Below, in pieces: positions 60,998 to 64,000 of a DNA stretch of 64,000 nucleotides (position 1 is its first letter; every line of letters begins with the position of its first letter). The stretch is from an uncultured Treponema sp. Lineage in GTDB: Bacteria; Spirochaetota; Spirochaetia; Treponematales; Treponemataceae. The notes below the pieces were generated by a model that was given only the letters and a program-made list of their open reading frames with translations, searched no databases and was not told where the DNA came from. The translations under genes and the position numbers were made by a program. The stretch is taken from contig CALHVG010000035.1 in NCBI GenBank assembly GCA_938039145.1, forward strand, positions 1 to 64,000. The letters are read 5' to 3'.

Positions 60998-62800
60998 ATG
61001 AACGAAAACAAAATTCCTTTACGAAAAGATGTTCCGCTAAGCGACAAGTGGAATCTTTCTTCGATTTACAAGGACGATTCCGAGTGGGAATGCGACCTTA
61101 AAAAGATTTCCGACGAAACGGAAAAAGTCGCGGCGTTCAAGGGAAAACTTTCCGAATCCAAGGAAAATCTTTTGGAAGCGTTTGCATCTTACGAAAAAGT
61201 GAATCTTCTTATGGAAACGGTTTATCATTACGCCGGACTTAAACATTCTGCGGACGAAGGCGATTCTTCTTGTGCAGATATGGAAGGGCGGGCTTTGATG
61301 GCATATACGGAAATGTCAGGTGCTTTGAGTTTTTTTGAGCCGGAACTTCAGTCCATTGATGAAAAAAAACTTAGAGACTGGATTTCGCTTGATGAGTTCA
61401 AAAACTACAGGATTTACGTCGAAAAACTTTTGCGCCTTAAAAAATATATTTTGAGCGAAAAGGAAGAACGCATCCTTTCGCTTCAAGGACCGGCTTCCCA
61501 AACTTCCGAAAATGCGTTCAGCATGCTCACGAACGTTGACCTCAATAAGACTTTCGGTTTTGTGCTTGTCGACGGGGAAGAGCGGCCTCTTACACAGACA
61601 ACATTTTCTACTTTCCTTAAAAATCAGGACCGTTCCGTGCGGGAAAATGCATACAAAATGTTTTACAACAAACTTGAAGAAAATCAGAACACATTGGCGG
61701 CATTGTATGCCGGCAGCGTGAATCAGGATGTATTTATGGCTCGTGCCCGCGGTTATGATTCCAGTTTGCATCGCGCCCTTTTTGGAAACAACATTCCGCT
61801 TTCGGTTTACAAAAATCTTGTGGAATGCGTCCATAAAAATCTTGGGACGCTGCACAAATATTATGCTCTTAGAAAAAAAGTTCTGGGACTTAGCGAACTT
61901 CGTCATTACGATGTATATGTTCCGCTCGTAAAATCCGTTAATGTCCGCACGGAATATGCGGAGGCGGTGGAACTTTGCCGGAATGCGCTTTCTCCTTTGG
62001 GGAAAGAATACACGGATAGACTTTGCGACGGACTTTCGGACGGCTGGGTTGACCGGTACGAAAATCAGGGAAAACGTAGCGGAGCTTTTTCAAGCGGTTC
62101 TTACATCGGGAATCCGTATATTCTTTTGAATTACGACAAGGACGACATAAGGGATGTGTTCACGATGGCGCATGAAGGCGGACACAGCATGCATTCTTGG
62201 TATTCCGTTCATAACAATCCTTTTTTGAGTTACGATTACACGATTTTTGAGGCGGAAGTTGCGTCAACATTCAACGAGTCGCTTCTGTTCAACCATCTTT
62301 TGAAGACTGCGAAAAGCGACGACATGAAAAAATATCTTCTTTCCATGCGTGCCGACGACATTCTTGCGACGCTCCACAGGCAAACAATGTTTGCGGAATT
62401 CGAACTTAAAACACATCAGGCTGTGGAAAGCGGAAAGCCTTTGACTGCGGATTTTCTCAGAAAGATTTACAGGGAACTTTTGGAACTCTATTTTGGAAAT
62501 GAAATTGTGCTTGAAGAAAACAGCGACATGGAAGGCTTGAGGATTCCTCATTTTTACAGTGCGTTCTACGTTTACAAATATGCTACGGGAATAAGCGCAG
62601 CCTTGGCTTTGTCAAAACGAGTTTTGAATGGCGGCGAGCAGGAACGGGAGGATTATTTCAAATTCCTGAAATCCGGCGGCTCAAGATATCCTATCGAAAG
62701 TCTTAGGATTGCCGGCGTTGATATGGAATCCGCCAAACCCGTTCAGGATGCCTTGGATGAATTTGCGGCTTTGGTGGAGCAGTTGGAAAAAATCCTTTGA
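60998..62800 (+). CDS. pepF: Oligoendopeptidase F (M3 family)
   Basis: A 600-aa cytoplasmic zinc peptidase. The zinc motif HEGGH is in FTMAHEGGHSMHSWYSVHNN, with the third ligand Glu in DYTIFEAEVASTFNESLLF. It degrades peptides of about 5-20 residues. The start at 60998 is chosen because GGAG lies six bases before the ATG; an in-frame ATG at 60986 is less well placed. It ends 23 bases before the convergent coaE. Confidence 0.93.
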   Translation: MNENKIPLRKDVPLSDKWNLSSIYKDDSEWECDLKKISDETEKVAAFKGKLSESKENLLEAFASYEKVNLLMETVYHYAGLKHSADEGDSSCADMEGRALMAYTEMSGALSFFEPELQSIDEKKLRDWISLDEFKNYRIYVEKLLRLKKYILSEKEERILSLQGPASQTSENAFSMLTNVDLNKTFGFVLVDGEERPLTQTTFSTFLKNQDRSVRENAYKMFYNKLEENQNTLAALYAGSVNQDVFMARARGYDSSLHRALFGNNIPLSVYKNLVECVHKNLGTLHKYYALRKKVLGLSELRHYDVYVPLVKSVNVRTEYAEAVELCRNALSPLGKEYTDRLCDGLSDGWVDRYENQGKRSGAFSSGSYIGNPYILLNYDKDDIRDVFTMAHEGGHSMHSWYSVHNNPFLSYDYTIFEAEVASTFNESLLFNHLLKTAKSDDMKKYLLSMRADDILATLHRQTMFAEFELKTHQAVESGKPLTADFLRKIYRELLELYFGNEIVLEENSDMEGLRIPHFYSAFYVYKYATGISAALALSKRVLNGGEQEREDYFKFLKSGGSRYPIESLRIAGVDMESAKPVQDALDEFAALVEQLEKIL

Positions 62801-62822
62801 CGAAAGTGCGCTGACTCTTCCA

Positions 62823-63419
62823 TTACAATGCCAGAATCTTTTTTAGGCGGCGTTTTATTTTTTTTGAAGGACCGGAGTTCCTTATCGAAACGATTGGAAT
62901 TCCGGTCTTTTTGTATTCCGAGCGTAGATTTTTTTGTGCGTTTAACCGTTGAAAGATTTTTGAAAGCGAAAGTCCGTCTCTTTTTTTTGCTCTTTTTATC
63001 CGTGTGAAAAACGGCGCTTCCACAAATAAAATTTTTGAGCAAAGCGAAAGGATTTCAGGTGTCTTGAACGCTACCGTTGCGTTTATCGCAATGTTTTTTC
63101 CGCTGTTTGAGTTCACAAAATCTTTTGTAAGATCTACGACTTTCGGATAAACAAGAGCTTCCTGCTTTTTCAGAAGCTCTTTGTCGGAAAAAACAAGGCT
63201 TCCCAATGCTCGGCGGTTTATGCTTCCGTCGGGATTTTTTAAAATTATGCGCATTTTTTCCGCCTCGTCTTTGAATGTCGAATAAATTTCTTCCGAATAA
63301 ATTTCGATTGCCTTGTGAACAAGAACGTCTGCGTCTATGCAGGAAAAACCGAATTCTTCAAGGAGCGAAGAAATATAGTTTTTCCCAGCCGCCATTTTTC
63401 CTGTTACGCAGATAATCAA
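62823..63419 (-). CDS. coaE: Dephospho-CoA kinase CoaE
   Basis: About 198 aa: ICVTGKMAAGKNYISSLLEE is the P-loop region (with Asn after GK instead of Ser/Thr), then CIDADVLVHKAIEIY (the DAD motif), and NINATVAFKTPEILSLCSKI near the lid. It adds the 3' phosphate that completes coenzyme A. The start is a TTG at 63419, overlapping the TGA of polA, with GGGGAG seven bases upstream. It is translationally coupled to polA. Confidence 0.88.
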   Translation of the reverse strand: MIICVTGKMAAGKNYISSLLEEFGFSCIDADVLVHKAIEIYSEEIYSTFKDEAEKMRIILKNPDGSINRRALGSLVFSDKELLKKQEALVYPKVVDLTKDFVNSNSGKNIAINATVAFKTPEILSLCSKILFVEAPFFTRIKRAKKRDGLSLSKIFQRLNAQKNLRSEYKKTGIPIVSIRNSGPSKKIKRRLKKILAL

Positions 63420-64000
63420 TGGAATTCTCCCCAATTTTTTCCGCTTTCTATCGAAACTTTGAGCGGAACGCTAAGTTTTACTGCGTTTTCCATCATTTCT
63501 TTGATTATGCACAAGGTTTCGTCAATCGCTTTTGGATTTTCCGGGCATTCACATATAAGTTCGTCGTGAACCTGCAAAAGAAGCCGCGCGCCGTTTTTCG
63601 CGTTTCTTAGGGCTTTGTCCACATCGCACATGGCTTTTTTTACGATGTCCGCTGCACTGCCTTGAACGGGAGTATTTATTGCGATTCTTTCAGCGGCGGC
63701 TTTTTCAACTTTGTTTGCGCTTTTTATGCCGTTTATGTATCTTCGCCTGCCGAAAATCGTTTCGACATAACCTGAATCTTCCGCCTTTAAGATTGTCTCC
63801 ACCTTGAATTTTGTTATGTCCGAATACAGCCTGTCGTAATTTTCGATGAAGCCTGCCGCCTCTGTGCGTGAGATTCCCAAATCGTTTGCAAGCCTGAATG
63901 CGCTCATTCCGTAGATGACACCGAAATTTATTGTCTTTGCTGTGCGACGCATTTCAGGCGTTACGTTTTCCTCCGTTACGCCATAGATTAGGGCTGCCGT
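63416..64000 (-). CDS. polA: DNA polymerase I, C-terminal part (cut by window edge)
   Basis: The frame is open to the right edge and begins there with TAALIYGVTEENVTPEMRRT. Motif B (RRTAKTINFGVIYGMS) and motif C (LLLQVHDELICECPE) of family A polymerases are both present, as is NTPVQGSAADIVKKAM. Only about 195 of some 900 residues lie in the window. Family A polymerases fill gaps in repair and remove RNA primers. It is followed directly by coaE. Confidence 0.95.
   Translation of the reverse strand, partial: TAALIYGVTEENVTPEMRRTAKTINFGVIYGMSAFRLANDLGISRTEAAGFIENYDRLYSDITKFKVETILKAEDSGYVETIFGRRRYINGIKSANKVEKAAAERIAINTPVQGSAADIVKKAMCDVDKALRNAKNGARLLLQVHDELICECPENPKAIDETLCIIKEMMENAVKLSVPLKVSIESGKNWGEFH

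Overview
The window looks like spirochaete DNA, most likely a host-associated Treponema. This is judged from protein character and gene neighbourhoods (long GlyA, single-chain PurL, split chemotaxis receptors, dnaK-dnaJ-rarA and polA-coaE pairs); no database search was possible. Coding density is high on both strands, A/T-rich promoters are common, and several genes seem to start at or almost at the transcription start.

Layout. 1-6164: relic of a Mu-like prophage on the minus strand (an edge gene, a small phage protein, an SPFH membrane protein, an immunity candidate, a MuF head-morphogenesis protein carrying a CdiA-like nuclease toxin tail, and a 5'-truncated DUF935 portal). Next to it is a control region with divergent micro-genes: five hydrophobic peptides of 21-34 aa, a small HTH protein and two GRPKG-type basic proteins. 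6140-11846: a complete type II-C CRISPR-Cas locus: a four-repeat array, cas2, cas1 and cas9 on the minus strand, and a divergent tracrRNA upstream of cas9. 11975-17908: PfkB kinase, Xre regulator and two surface lipoproteins with InlB-type repeats. 18054-26483: MurJ, a giant TPR protein, a LamG/FN3 secreted protein and UvrC. 26622-30513: two tRNA genes, a COG0523 metal GTPase, a MATE transporter and RluA. 30567-37403: grpE, dnaK, dnaJ and a RarA fusion. 37508-41880: chemotaxis receptors. 42137-47511: ribD, FMN riboswitch, ribE, ribBA, ribH, glyA. 47702-64000: MATE, YigZ, M20 peptidase, PurL, a thioredoxin-like lipoprotein, two CNNM/CorC proteins, RluA, an omptin-like outer-membrane protease, PepF, CoaE and the C-terminal end of PolA.

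How things work together. Cas9, Cas1, Cas2, tracrRNA and the short array make a self-contained adaptive immunity locus that sits directly against prophage debris. A small phage gene runs straight into the first, degenerate repeat. In the prophage relic, the portal reading frame ends just after a run of nine A residues, and the MuF-toxin frame has no plausible start of its own. A one-base slip on that run would join portal, MuF domain and toxin into one protein. The immunity candidate is flanked by two copies of a roughly 160-180 bp direct repeat. Each copy holds a plus-strand promoter, a 56-nt hairpin whose paired bases covary between copies, and a U7 tail; that is, two related small RNA genes overlapping toxin 3' ends. 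This toxin/immunity/small-RNA cassette is the best candidate for an undescribed system here.

Other points of note are two structured RNA candidates flanking dnaK, a RarA ATPase fused to a methyltransferase-like domain, an FMN riboswitch placed after ribD rather than before it, an omptin-like protease with its catalytic residues in place, and single-base frameshifts in a lipoprotein and a chemotaxis receptor.
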